A stretch of DNA of 64,000 bases from assembly GCA_947579605.1 (NCBI GenBank), contig OX388312.1, forward strand, positions 22,467,313 through 22,531,312. Reading direction: 5' to 3'. The notes beneath the pieces are model-generated. The model was not told where the DNA came from. It saw only the letters and a list, made by a program, of their open reading frames with translations, and did not search any database. The translations under genes were made by a program, and so were the position numbers. Source of the stretch: Athripsodes cinereus (taxonomy: Eukaryota > Arthropoda > Insecta > Trichoptera > Leptoceridae). The stretch's first letter is position 1; the number at the start of each line of letters is the position of its first letter. Of the stretch, positions 12,885 to 24,623 are shown in pieces.

Positions 12885-13071
12885 GGGTGCAAACACAAAG
12901 AAAGCAGGTTACCAGCGCCAATCAGTACCGGTAAGCGCCGGCAAAGTAAATCGCAATCGGCGTTCCTGCTTTTACTATGTTCGTGTCCATTGAAATGCAT
13001 GTTAACATTCTCGGAGCCGGTAGACGCAGGCATCGGAAAGCAGGTAACCTGCTTTCTTTGTGTTTGTACCC
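12885..13071. mobile_element. PIF/Harbinger-type MITE, 187 bp
   Basis: The ends are a 29-bp inverted repeat with one mismatch, beginning GGGTGCAAACACAAAG at the left and GGGTACAAACACAAAG on the complement of the right. They are flanked by TAA at 12882-12884 and 13072-13074. A TAA/TTA target with a GGG-starting TIR is the PIF/Harbinger signature. The interior is GC-richer than its surroundings and non-coding. A minus-strand open frame across it (12821-13099) is a by-product. Confidence 0.75.
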
Positions 13072-13310
13072 TAAGAAACCATATAGAAACTAGATACATA
13101 TACCTATTTCTGCATTATAGTCCAGAAATACCCAATTAAACAAAGTGCATTCTACCACTTCACGATTTATTTTTCAATTTCTATAATTTGCTGGTGAAAT
13201 CCCTGGAATAGACTTTCCTGCAAATGTTCGAGAGTTTTGTAAAAGGCAGAAAGATATTCGTAAAAAATCACATATCTACCTTTTAGTTATTAAAGATTTT
13301 CAATTGATCT

Positions 13311-13547
13311 TGCTGCCTGTGTGGCGCGTAGGAAACACTTCTCATTGAGTCACGCTGGGTTCGATTCCCGGCTATGACAAATCGAAGAATGACCTTTTTC
13401 TAACTCCTCTAGATCTGAGAGTTACTCGTACACGTATTTGTGTGAAGTGCATTGTATATGTATCATCGAGTTAGTAGTACCTCTAGCAAAAAATTCAAAT
13501 CTTTGTTTTGAGCCCACTCGATTCGTGTGAATTGTCTATGCATGTAA
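13311..13547 (+). mobile_element. tRNA-derived SINE
   Basis: Starts with a pol III A-box-like TGTGGCGCGTAGG and has a B box GGGTTCGATTCCC at 13357-13369. A tRNA-unrelated body follows (AGAATGACCTTTTT, GTGCATTGTATATGT, GTGTGAATTGTCTA). The full length aligns with the minus-strand copy at 62961-63207, including the body, so this is one SINE family and not a tRNA gene. Confidence 0.8.
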
Positions 13548-14755
13548 AAAAATCAGCGATGATTTATGCCTCCCATACTGATCGTCTTACTCTTTATAGG
13601 TACAGAGAGAACGTACCATAGTCCGTTGGCCAACTCTTGTGGCATAGCAGTAGTTATATTTTACCTCTCAGGTTCATTACATTAATTTAATCATTAGCAT
13701 TAATGCAGAAAATACGAGAAACTTTATAAGAGTCGAAAACAAATATAGTTACTCTGAAGCACCTAACTAAAGAGTAATTATAGTATAATTAGTTATTATA
13801 ATTAATTATGTTATGAATTCTGCGAGTTTTTAATTCAAGTTTTTAATTACCACTTCAATTAGCTACGCTGAGCATCTCGAAACTAAGAGTACGAAAAACT
13901 TATGTAATTTTTTTAAAAAAGACATTGAATTGTAAATTATACTATGAATCAGTAGCAAGATTAATGAATAAATGCAACATCAGAGAAACACACTCGACAC
14001 AAAATATCCATTATTCAATTTCAGTAGCAGTCCTAGCTTTTGTTGGGCCTCTGAAACAATTTGGTAGGTAAGTATTTAAATATCCAAAAATATTGAGCTT
14101 ATGAATTGCTACCTCCTTCCCCCCTTCCCCGTCACCAAATTTGAAATATCAATTGACAATCTCTTTATTTTTGTGCAGGGGTTTTGAAAATTCATATAAA
14201 TATTAATTAATACAAATTTCTTTCAAAAATAAAAATAAAACATCTTTAGCTTATCTATTTATAATTCACTCAGTATTGGGTGCCTTGCCTCGAAGAAGAG
14301 AAAGAATGAAAGAAAGAAAAGCTTATCCATTGCGCAGCGCCTTCAAAAGTCCGGATCGTCCACCATGAGGACCACAAAAACTGTTATAAACATGAAAAAC
14401 TTAATTAAATGAGCAAAAAATAAAATTGAATACGCCGTGACGATATTATGTAGAATAAGTAGTAAAAAAATATCAACTAATTTATATCAAATTGTAACAG
14501 TTTTATTAATATAATAGGTATGTTGGTGCATTTTAAACGTTTTTCGTGAAAATAATGCAACGGTTTTTAAAAATTATAATCGTGCATGGAATGAAATCAA
14601 GCGGAAAGGTTGACCCATATTATATTAATTACATGTAAGGGTCATTATTGTCATATTTGGGAATCAAATCATCCTGATTTTTTTTAACGATCAATACGAA
14701 CTGTCCCATTTATTAAAAATAATAAAACTCATTTCTTGTTCATGGTGCTCGCTGT
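13548..14755. other. AT-rich sequence, nothing recognised
   Basis: No gene or clear repeat. Confidence 0.5.
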
Positions 14756-14860
14756 TGGAACAATCTTCCTTCGAAAATCAGGATGATAACAACTTTTCCT
14801 TCTTTCAGACAAGCTGTCAAAAATCACTTCCTTTCACTGAATTTAGCATCTGACTCCTAA
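14756..14860 (+). pseudogene. LINE family T: reverse-transcriptase C-terminal 34 codons
   Basis: The frame reads WNNLPSKIRMITTFPSFRQ and continues to a TAA at 14858-14860. A W-N-x-L-P...R...S-F motif at the extreme C-terminus of ORF2 is typical of CR1/L2/Jockey-group LINEs. The copy begins abruptly at the Trp codon, which is 5' truncation as expected of incomplete reverse transcription. The same 105-bp segment is at 34016-33912 on the minus strand. Confidence 0.75.
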
Positions 14861-15210
14861 AATCCTTTCCCCTATGCATGTGCACGCTGCAATATATGTA
14901 TGTTATACTTTTTTTTATTATTATGTGTCCATGAATGCATTGTTGCCTGCATGTGCCTTTTTTATTTGTTTGTTTTATATTGTATTTTTGTTTTTTTTTT
15001 CTATTTATAATATTACTGTAGATATATATATTTATGTCTGTTTTGTTTTTTGATTTTAATAACCGGGTTAGTTGGAAGACATCGCATTTTAGCGATATAC
15101 TCGCCCTCTGTACATTGAATTGTATAAATGATATTTTCTATGTAAATTTGTATTATTGTAAACAATGTACAGTGAAGATTAAAATAAATAAATAAATAAA
15201 TAAATAAAAT
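14861..15210 (+). mobile_element. LINE family T 3' UTR and (TAAA)n tail
   Basis: About 350 bp of 3' UTR follow the stop and end in (AAAT)n at about 15184-15209. It includes CCGGGTTAGTTGGAAGACAT, an ATCGC..GCGAT hairpin, then CTCGCCCTCTGTACATTG and AACAATGTACAGTGAAGA. It aligns over its whole length with 33564-33911 (minus). Confidence 0.75.
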
Positions 15211-15344
15211 TTAGGACATTCAATCCAAAAATGCAACTGCTGACTGTGTTCGTCTTTGCAACAAAACATTGATGATACTGTGAAAATATTTGGTGTGGTA
15301 CAGATTAATATAAAAAAATTATACCTACTAATGAAATTGAGTTT

Positions 15345-15475
15345 TTCGAAATAGATCGCGCATTTGCGCTAAACTTGCCCTATGTATATTGACTGTATGC
15401 AATCCTAATGTATATCTCTATGAAATTGTTTATATTGAATTTAAAATAAACAAAAATAAGATAAATAAATAGATA
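15345..15475 (+). repeat. LINE family T 3' end, second copy
   Basis: Contains ATCGCGCATTTGCGCTAAAC, CTTGCCCTATGTATATTGA and a (TAAA)n-like tail. The hairpin stem differs in sequence from the copy 250 bp upstream but can still pair. Confidence 0.65.
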
Positions 15476-16202
15476 AGTTTTATACTGATAAGAATTAGAA
15501 CTAATAAAACAATTTCCATGCTTCAGTTCAGCGAAATTTCAACTGTAACTTTTGTTTATTTTCTCTTGAAAATCAGCAAACAGCTAACAGTATTTTATAT
15601 ACTATTATTCTTAAAATATCACCATGCACTGAGACCATAACAGTTTTTGGCCAAGGCGATTCCAGAAGGCTAAATATTTCAACAAAAATATCTTTTTCAA
15701 TGGGTTATAATAAAAAGGGGAGTTAAAGTTCTTGAAAATTGGTAAACTAACGATTGGATTATTCATCATTTATTATGTTTTGCGTGTCAGAAGACAATAA
15801 TATAGAAAATCAAAAAAAATTATTACAGGAGAATATGTCTACCTTTCTGTGAAACTTTTACAATAAAATAAAACATTTAGCTTTTTACAAACATGTTTTC
15901 ATCAGGATATCGTCGTCTCAGCTCATTTGATTGATTCTATGTATCGGCAAGCGGCTAGTTTCCGTTGAAAGTTCACATCAGAAAGAGAAAATGAAAAAAA
16001 TAATACCTAAGTAGATCACATAAATCATTTTCGGACATCACATTACCACACTGCCGTATAACAGTTCAAATTATATTTCCATAACTACATTTATAATATC
16101 CAGTATGTTATAGTGGCGATGGTATTTTTTTAAGAGATGAAATAAATATCCGATACTTACAGGGTTTCTGGTTTATCCGGTTAAATTTTATATTCCATCC
16201 AT

Positions 16203-16290
16203 TCATCCATACCATCACGATATATTCCACAAGTGTGGTAGCCAGCACACAATAAACAACAGTTGTCCTCTCCGTCTAAAATAATTAAAA
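16203..16290 (-). repeat. GCCGTGATGG-type 3' tail with upstream body
   Basis: The complement reads GACGGAGAGGACAACTG, GTGCTGGCTACCACACTTG, then ATCGTGATGGTATGGATG. The body resembles that of 53205-53275. Confidence 0.6.
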
Positions 16291-16461
16291 AATATTTAGG
16301 ACGGGTGACATTGCTTATCACTGAAAAGAAGGTGTAAATTATTTTATTCTTAATCTTCAATTACTATCCTGCAGAATATCGGATAATAACTCAATACACG
16401 GCTGGATACCGCATGGTGATTTTATTCCGATTAAATATGAAATCATGTATAAGATTGTTAG

Positions 16462-16795
16462 CATTGAGAAAATGCGAGTCTTCCAAAAGCCATGGAGAGA
16501 GCTAAGCTAGGCATTACCCTAACAGATTGCGGAACGAAATAATAAGATGTAAATTTTTAATTACTGATATTGCACAACATGTCACAACTCTCAAATGGAG
16601 ATGTGCGGTACACATAGCGAGAAGCCCAGATGACAAATGAACAAAGTCTTTCACATCTTGGAAACCACCCAGGAGGTGGAGGGATAATATCACCCCACAC
16701 GCTTTGGTCAACTGGATGTAGACGGCGCAGAATTGAATGATGAAGAAGGAAACAGTGGAGGACTACGTTCCGGAGTGAATGGGAGTGAGCTGACC
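16462..16795 (+). pseudogene. RTE-type reverse-transcriptase C-terminal fragment
   Basis: Readable across frames: AMERAKLGITLTD, RNEIIR, DIAQHVTTLKWRCAVHIARS, SFTSW, RRWRDNI and a C-terminal VEDYVPE. These are the A-M-E-R, L-K-W-x-W-A-G-H and R-W-x-D-D-I landmarks of RTE-clade reverse transcriptases. There are in-frame stops and indels, and part of the GRP segment is deleted. It is a dead 5'-truncated copy related to those at 19102 and 35185. Confidence 0.7.
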
Positions 16796-16930
16796 CCGCC
16801 AGACTGTATATAAAATAGCTTGTTCTATATTAAACCAATATAATAATTATTATAACGGTAGCCAAATATTCGGCTGTCCGCTTAAGATTATCGTCGGATA
16901 TTCATTATTTGGTATCCGATAAAGCGTTAC

Positions 16931-19101
16931 AATTATTTTTATTTTGGTAGGTATGTACTTCGGATGCCACCATAATAATGGATGGATGGATGGATGTCAC
17001 AAATCAGATTTTTTCATTATTTTCCCATTGTCGCGTATAACTGCTTTTGTACAATCACTTTTAGTGCGGGTAACGGTCCACCCTGTCTGTGTAGGTATTG
17101 CGGCATCCGCAAATTTTCCACAGGAATAACCTGAAAAGTTTTCACACAGTTGATTCCGTTATGTGTGGTCATTGCTGACTCGGTTTATATGATTTTTCGC
17201 TTTATCGAAATCAACCTCACTAACCATAGAGGTGATAGAAATAACCGTCAAACTCACACACCTAACTTTATTATATTTGCGTACCGACATTCAAGAACAC
17301 CCGCTCTCCTTATCAGGCTAATTATGTTCTATACCTGTTGTAATTAGGTATATAACACCAAATTTTTTACTACAAAAGATAGCTCTCTGGTGTATTGTAA
17401 AGAGTAGAAGAGCTCTATTTTTGTGTTTTTTGATATAAGGAATTTTAAAATTCTTATGATAAACTACCAAACAGCTGATGTTTTGTGGTTCAAATAAATT
17501 TGATATTTTCTTGATCAGATAACCAATTTACCATCATTTTGAAGTCTTAAATTAATTATCATTAAATATAAAGTGATGAATACCTCACATTGGAAAAAAT
17601 ACACTATTATATAAATGTACAGTCTACGTGACACTCGAAATTGCATTCAGTATGAATGTTGCTTTTGATACGTGCCCAAAATGTAGAATACGTACATAAG
17701 CATTCATATTAAGTTAGAGTAATTTTATGAAAATAGCATGAGACACATCTATGAATTGAAAGTAATTCTATGAGTGTCCCTTACTACGTGCTCACTATCA
17801 CATTACACGTACCTATCTTCTAATACGACTATTATCCTGTTAATGTTACTACCAATATCATTATGAAAGCTACACGCATACATACATACAATCTCACCAC
17901 ACTTTAATTTATACCTACATACATATATTATAATAATAGTATTTTCATACACACATTATGTTATTTTATCTACAAAGATATTCGTTCACATACAAATATA
18001 TTGATTTTACTTTTGATGTAGGTATTGATCTCTTTATTTCCTCGTCTGTTATCTTTTCCTGAAAAATATTTATACTCTTTTACTATGTTTTTTCTATGTT
18101 GTCTGATCTTATTCATTCATTTATAATACTTTACTAGTTCAAGCTCGTAAAAATAATTAAAATACATTAAATTAATTAATTGAGTTAATTCTGGATTGCA
18201 TGATACAGAGTCGTTTGATTGTCTTCGGCATAATTTTTATTATAATATTACCTACATTATTCATATCATTTCAAAACTTCCAGGTGCATAATTGTTTGAA
18301 ACAAATATTTAAATATGAATATTAACAATATGTATATAATCCACAATGCAAATATAGAAAACAAAGCAAAAAAGAAAAGTTATCGTAATACCAGTATACT
18401 TATTATATTATGTAATAAGGAACCTATAGGTATTAATTTACAAAATCAGTCACCCTCAGTCTCCACAAGATTTGTGTATAGTACGAACATGTAGGTAATA
18501 GCATTTAGTATCAACTTTTATATAAGGTTCAATAAGCAGTAGTGTACCTTCTGCAGGAGGTTTATAATAAATCTTTCGCCATCGCTGACAGCACGAATCG
18601 AGCATATATTATACGGATAATAAATTTCCAAAATATTATTTCTTGTTTGTTCGATATTTTTTTGAACGAAATCGAATTTTTTGTTTGAACAAACTCAAAG
18701 GCAAAACGACAACGAACAGTTCTCTTACATAACAGAATAGAACTATTATGAAAAAATCTTTTGCTACACTAGAAATAACGTAGCTTTTTATAATAATTTT
18801 AATGTTAGTTTTATTTAAAAAAAAATCTACATTTTTGGCTTAACATATTTCTTTCATAATCCTCTATGTACGTGGTTAATATTTTTTTGCGTCTTTATTA
18901 TGTTGAAATTACTTTATTTGTTAGATTTTTCAGGAGTCCAAGGACTCCTATTTATCCGTTTAGGTGACAATTTATTTACATTTCATCTCTCTCTAGTCTA
19001 GTACCACTATGCCAGTGTTGGCATCTCCGACCCTACCACGTCAGTGAGCGAGGGACCCGGCTGACGTAAATGTATGTAAATTATTAATGTAAATTTAAGA
19101 A
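16931..19101. other. AT-rich sequence; GGAT microsatellite; one GC-richer islet
   Basis: No gene is supported. (GGAT)n lies at about 16979-16996. A GC-richer islet at about 18985-19070 (CTCCGACCCTACCACGTCAG and onward) is unassigned. Confidence 0.45.
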
Positions 19102-19285
19102 TACAACGTGTCACAACTCTTAAATGGAGATGGGCGGGTCACAAAGCTAGAAGCCCAGATGATAGATGGCCAAAGTCTCTTACATCTTGGAGACCACAAA
19201 CAGTAACCAGGAGCAGAGCAACAACGATCTAGAAGAAAATGGAGGAGGCCTTCATCCAGGAGAGGACGGGAGTGAGCTGAGAAGA
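19102..19285 (+). pseudogene. RTE C-terminal fragment
   Basis: Reads VTTLKWRWAGHKARSPDDRW, then SLTSWRPQTVTRSRA, a stop, KKMEEAFIQE, then a GAGAAGAAAA tail. It is the same RTE subfamily as 16462 and 35185, 5'-truncated near the codon run for QRVTTLKW. Confidence 0.75.
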
Positions 19286-21944
19286 AAAATACAGAATATC
19301 AACAAAAAATTACCATAATTTTAAGTATCACAAATTATTATAGATAATTATCATTAATAGGCTATAAGCTCTCAGTACAACTTATCTGCGACCAATACTC
19401 TCATTAGCTTCTATATAGTTAAAAAGTTTTTGCAAATCGAATGCTTAATTAATATGTTAAACAGGGTCCAAAATGTCACACACCTTTCAATTTAAATGTC
19501 GTCTATGATGAACGAAGTGCCTATTATAAATTGTTTGTGAATTCATATTTTTTGTTAATGAAAATGTTTGTTATTATATCTGGCCAATACATATTTGATT
19601 TTCATATTTTTCAATACTCCACCTTCTGTATAAACAAACATTCAGTGAATTATAAGCAAAGACAAGTCAATTTGATAACCCCATAAAAAAGGATGTAACA
19701 TCAAATAATGATGCTGTTTGCTTAAAGCATACTTGCAATGAAAAATTTAATTGGGTTGCGTAGGTTTTTAATAATAAGATCAAATCAATAAGTAAATCAG
19801 TTGAAAAAAGTGGCATACCTCTAATTAGATCATCGCGTATGTAACATTACTTTCTTTATCCCTTTTAATGGAAACGGTAAGTATGCATTTTATATAAACT
19901 GTTTAGAAGCTTTTAAACATTCACCGCATACTTAATTATGGATTACCTCCCACGTTTTTGATACAAAGTCAATTTAAGCACAATATTGAAGACGAAGTAG
20001 TTATTCTTTTTTCTAAGAAGATGCCTAAGGATTTACATAAAGATTTTTTCTGGTTTGTAAATATTTATGAAATAATTCCAAAAAAAAATCTTCTTCCGCT
20101 CTTAAATAAATCCCTCTTTAATCAAAATATGGCTACTAGAAGAGTCCCCTATAAACTAACTTATGAAAAAATGACATGCATTGCTTGAAGAGTTTTGTTA
20201 TCATTCAAACTTCTCCCTATAAAAGTTTGAAAATTAAAGGTAGGTTCCAGGTGTTTCAGTCACATTGATTTGAAGATAAAAGGATCCATAATGACGGACG
20301 AAAGTGTTTATTTATTACATTTTTTAAGGAATACAAACAGTCACATACAGGTAATACTAACAGAATTTATTGTATAAAGACATAAGTGGACCAATAAAGT
20401 CTTTACCAATATGTGATATAAAGTAATGAATGCAACAACAATGCCAGACAAGAGGGCTCTACACCCCTTCTTTGTGATTTCATGCAAACGAATTAGCAAA
20501 ATTACAACCATTTTATTTTTTAAATATTTTAAATTCTGGATCACATGTATATTATTTTTTATATTAATATAATATTTTGAACATTTAGAAATATGATTTT
20601 ATCATTTTAGTTTAATTTTGCTGCGAGGAATATAGTGAAAATAATTTTTGAAGATTACCGTCGCAAAGATGATAGGTTGAGTGGTGCTATTTTAAACAAA
20701 TTATCCTTAATAATACAAGAATGTTAATAAAAATTTAAAACCAAGATTAATCTTAAAATATCATGAATTTTATAATACACCTTGAGTTATTTATTTACAA
20801 CCCTTGGATTTTCTTAATTATTATGACAAACTGCATACACATCAAAAATAAATTTCATTATCAAAAAATTATAGAAAATGTTTATAATTCAACCATTTTT
20901 TTTATTTTTATAATAAAATGGTATGTTGTTTACCATGCATACTACATATATAACGTTATTATGTGCAATAATCAAGAATATAGCGAGTTTCACAAATTTT
21001 CAGATTCAGAAGGCCCACGGCGTGCCTAGTAGCCGGACGTGAGACCGCACTCGCTCTGTTTTTGAATAAGGAAATAAATAAATTCAATTTATAGAATAAA
21101 TACAACTTAAATTTTATTTATATGTGATAACATACTATTTTTTTATACCCATGAATATTTTTGCATATAAAGTTTTGTCTTATATTTATTAATAAAGCTA
21201 TTTCATTAATTATTTGAATAATTTTCTCTGCGCCTACTAAAAATTGTTGCCTGAAACCACTAGAGCTAAATCTAATTTGTACCTTAGGTAAGAACGGCTG
21301 TTAAGTATGAGATAAGTGTTGAAAACATTTACACGAAATATAATATCAAACATTGCAAGTTTAAAATGTGATTTCAAAACGATACAACTAATGATCATAA
21401 AATGTTTTCGAAAATATTTTGAAGATCACAGGCACTGAAATTTGATAGACACTTTTCAATTCATTACAATGAACCTACTCTGGACTTCAAAACAAAGCTT
21501 TTATACCTGTGAGCTTACTTATCTCTTTGAGTTTGAACTGTATTCTTCCTTCAATCAACAACATTTATAATTTTGACAAAAGTGCTATATTTGACATTCT
21601 ACAAGTTGAGTAGGGTTAATATTTATTGATTGGGATTTAAAACAACTGAATGCCAAATGTTTTCATTTATCGTTTAAAATGTATTTGATAACTGGATACT
21701 ATTGTTAAGCCATTTTGTGAAATGAATCAATGATATAATATATCCTTAACTAATAATCCAGTTAATCAAAAAGAGCATTGTGATTCTTCCATTCACAAGG
21801 TATTGAAAGACATGTACAATCTTCTTTTACAATGACATTCATTTGACAACTAAAACAGATCGTAGTGAATTTTGTTAGTAAAGTGACTTGATTGATTTAA
21901 AAATGAAATATAATTTATGTTTTGTTTATCAGTTTAAACAACAT
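19286..21944. other. AT-rich sequence, no recognised gene
   Basis: A 76-codon plus frame at 19958-20188 has no family features. A T-rich head near 20310 could be a minus-strand retrotransposon tail. A GC-rich patch at about 21013-21056 (CGGCGTGCCTAGTAGCCGG) is unassigned. Confidence 0.4.
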
Positions 21945-22042
21945 CTTCTTCTTCATGTGTCTTGCCGGGTACCCCCGACGTTGACGACCATTTGAGAGAA
22001 AGCTTCCCTGTCCTGGGCGGCGCGAAACAGCTCCTCAACAAC
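21945..22042 (-). pseudogene. RTE extreme C-terminus and GAAGAA tail
   Basis: The minus strand reads ELFRAAQDREAFSQMVVNVG, then GTRQDT and a stop, followed by ATGAAGAAGAAG. An AQDR...MVVNVG ending with a GAAGAA tail is characteristic of an RTE-type LINE C-terminus. Short and 5'-truncated. Confidence 0.6.
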
Positions 22043-22979
22043 ATAAAATATTTAAATGATAGATGAATAACACTGTTCAATTAGCACAGTATTAAATTTT
22101 CCTATGATGAATAATAGTGGCTTGTCTATTATTACAAAGAAAACTTTTGAAATTATAAAATCCATGTGATGAATACTTCGTATGTATACATAATGTGTGT
22201 TATATGGATAGACCTACATAGTGTTTCCGATTTTCGCAAGGAATCAGAGCGAGGAAATATTGATAGATAGCTTCTTAAGTAGGTATTGGCTACATACTAT
22301 TTACTGAAATGCATGGAATGATGAATTTAGCTGGAATGAGCATAATATATGTAATTCTTTGTACAGTATGATTAACTTGAAGTATAATAACGATGGCAAT
22401 ATTATGTTATGGTTGAATGATAAACGAATAATTTGGTAGGTGTCATGTTTTTACCATACAGAGATTTCTTCTTCTTTTTGAAGGAGAGAAAAACCTTCTC
22501 CATTTAGAAAAAAATCTATAATGATCGGTTCATCTTTTTTCACGACATCGTTTATGATCTGAAACCCTTTCTAAATTCATATAATTACTTCTCTCGTGAT
22601 AGAAAACATTTTAACTAAATATATCCCAAAATAGATCACAACACTGTAATATAATAAATTAGATGTCTCTCTTGAACTAGGTTCTATATAAGATTGCTTT
22701 TCAACTGCTGCCGCACTGATATTTTTGTAAAATCCATGTATGCACCTTATACTAAGATATCTCTCACAGATATTTATTTTTCACCAATGCTCTCTTGATA
22801 TTCTAATATCTCCGTGTGTTCTATTATTATTATTTGGAGAGCGTTTATTTATTGAACCAGAAACTGATTTGACAGCATCCTTATCTTCCGTTTATCGATA
22901 AAACATACATATTATTATTATTGTTATTAAAGTGGGTATACTACTTCTACATACCAAGGTATAGAGAAAAAATGGATAC
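22043..22979. other. AT-rich sequence, nothing recognised
   Basis: No gene or clear repeat. Confidence 0.5.
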
Positions 22980-23465
22980 TCATTAAGCCGGATAACGGAT
23001 ATCCGATAAGATCCTACACCAATGAACCGAATACCCAGAGCCTGAATAGTCGAGAATATAACTCGTTACTTATTTGATAAGATCCTACACCAATGAACCG
23101 AAGTAAAGAAAAAGAGATCGAAAGAGAACGCACAATCACTCAATGGCAAGAGTCTTGGGACGTGACGGAAAAGGGCCGATTGACGCACCGACTGATCAAA
23201 AAAATCAAACCATGGATACAAAGAAAGCATGGAATTTTGAGCTTCCGACTCACACAATTTCTGAGTGGACATGGTGTTTTCTATAAGTTCCTGAAGGGCA
23301 TCACAAAAGCTAATTCTGAAGACTGCATATACTGCGGAGAAATTGACGATGCTGAATATACCATATTTCGGTGTTGGAGATGGAAAATGGAACGGACAGA
23401 AGCTGAACAAATCCTGAAAATGAATCTGGAGCCGGAAAACCTAATAGCCAAAATGCTGGAAAGTC

Positions 23466-23930
23466 GGTCAATTTCTACTATAGGTTATCAAATAGTATCT
23501 ACTACTACTACTACTACTACTATACCATCACGGCATATCCCACAAGTGGGGTAGTATCCAATAGTATCCAGTTAGAAAATATATTTTGAAGATCATTGTT
23601 ATATTTATTTTTATTATATTTCACTGTAAACCGGTACAAGATATCACAAAAGCCATATGGGGGGCGAGGGGGTGCATCTTGTCCAGTGATAGTAATTTAA
23701 TATAAATTCATAATTATGCCATGAAATTCGACTATGTACAGGAATAAATCATTACAAATATAAATTATATTATAAATACAACCTGTACCCCTCACCCATC
23801 TCATACCTGGATGCTCCATGATATCTTGTAACGGTGTACAGTGAAAGATAATAAAAATAAATACAACAATGATCATCAATATATATTTTCTAACTGGATA
23901 CTATTGGATAACCTATAGTAGAAATTGACC
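23466..23930. mobile_element. Foldback/MITE with 24-bp TIRs and 8-bp target duplication
   Basis: Perfect 24-bp inverted ends start GGTCAATTTCTACTATAGG (23466-23489; complement at 23907-23930). The target duplication is GGAAAGTC at 23458-23465 and 23931-23938. The inverted homology continues far inward (AGTATCCAGTTAGAAAATAT, CATTGTTATATTTATTTTTA, TTTCACTGTAAACCGGTACA on the left arm), so nearly the whole element folds back. No coding capacity. The 8-bp duplication with a GG-starting TIR could suit Merlin; hAT normally starts CA/TA. Superfamily is left open. Confidence 0.8.
23500..23560 (-). repeat. GCCGTGATGG-type tail inserted in the foldback's left arm
   Basis: (TAC)n at about 23500-23521, then the complement of CCACTTGTGGGATATGCCG followed by TGATGGTATA. 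It is absent from the right arm. The foldback sequence AATAGTATC appears on both sides, as a target duplication would. Confidence 0.65.
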
Positions 23931-24623
23931 GGAAAGTCTTGACCACTGGAACGCTATCAGTAATTTCGCGGAGGTGATCATGAAGACTAGAAAGAAAGAC
24001 GAGTTTTACCGGAAAAGAAATTGACCAATACACAGTTAGTGGTTAAGCCGAGAGGCAGGTACACTACTATGTAGGTGAAGAAGGGGCGGTTTTAGCCGGT
24101 AGGAGTCCGGCACTACCTGGTTCGCTAGGTGTCCATGATGGATTTCCCCCCTTACAAAAAATGAACCGAACATCCAGAGCCTGAATAGCCGAGAATATAA
24201 CTAGGTATTTATCAATATTCGGCTGGATATTGACCGAATATTATACTTTGACCGGATAGTAAGGATATCGGATATCTATAGGATATAATATTGTTTCGTC
24301 TCGTCTTCGATATTCTTAATAGATAGGTAAGTACTCTTGTTCGATCTATTATTAAATCATTAAATACTTAATTATGCTGCTTGATATTCAAAGTGAAACG
24401 TGCTGACGTGCCCCCATTTTGATAATTATTAGTATTTATCTCAAGTTTATTTCATTATTGTAATCATAAACGAATCTTTTAATTTGGTTTAATTTTTTAA
24501 TAAAATCACATTGGCATAGTTTTGTATGGTCGCGAAGATAAATAGCAAACAAAATATAAAATTTGATTCAATCCAATTATTCATAAAAGTGTTCATTTTA
24601 TATTTAAAAACATTACGTTTTAT

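Larger units (their letters stand above)
16145..16930. repeat. CGGATA-rich repeat, possibly a hAT-like MITE, interrupted
   Basis: TATCCGATACTTACAGGG at the left, AATATCGGATAATAACTC near 16378 and AAATATTCGGCTGTCC...TATCCGATAAAGCG near 16864-16925 share the CGGATA/ATTCGGC words of the 22980-24291 repeat. A tail fragment and an RTE fragment sit inside. Element ends and target duplication are not resolved. Confidence 0.3.
23103..24024 (+). pseudogene. R1-like LINE ORF2 C-terminus, interrupted
   Basis: The frame shows ITQWQESWDVTEKGR, HRLIKKIKPWIQRKHG, FRLTQFLSGHGVF and CIYCGEIDDAEYTIFRC before 23465. These are the W-Q-x-x-W, LTQ-LSGHG and CxxC...DAEH/YT-x-F-C features C-terminal to reverse transcriptase in R1-group LINEs. 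The protein resumes in the same frame after the insertion (from 23939: LDHWNAISNFAEVIMKTRKK, then DEF) and ends at TGA 24022-24024. Removing 23466-23930 and one target-duplication copy gives a continuous reading frame, so this tail was intact when the foldback landed. The upstream reverse transcriptase and endonuclease are absent. Confidence 0.8.
23103..24160 (+). mobile_element. 5'-truncated R1-like LINE with 11-bp target duplication
   Basis: The insertion is bounded by AATGAACCGAA, ending at 23102 on the left and at 24170 on the right (after CTTACAAAA). The 3' UTR after the stop at 24022-24024 runs to 24160. The element is itself split by a foldback at 23466-23930. Confidence 0.75.
22980..24291. 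repeat. CGGATA-rich host repeat with 70-bp tandem unit, split by a LINE
   Basis: The outer sequence contains GGATAACGGATATCCGATAA on the left and TATTCGGCTGGATATTGACC plus GATATCGGATATC on the right. A unit of about 70 bp (GATAAGATCCTACACCAATG...GAGCCTGAATAGTCGAGAAT) is present at 23006-23075 and begins again at 23076. The rest of the second unit lies beyond the LINE, from 24163. The word content suggests a hAT-like non-autonomous element; termini are not resolved. Confidence 0.45.

Noticed and set aside
12821..13099. Minus frame of 92 codons
   Set aside because: It runs across a LINE fragment and the whole Harbinger-type MITE, which fully explain the sequence.
13357..13369. Possible tRNA gene (GGTTCGATTCC B box)
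   Set aside because: No cloverleaf can be completed, and the following 150 bp are shared with 62961-63207, so it is a SINE.
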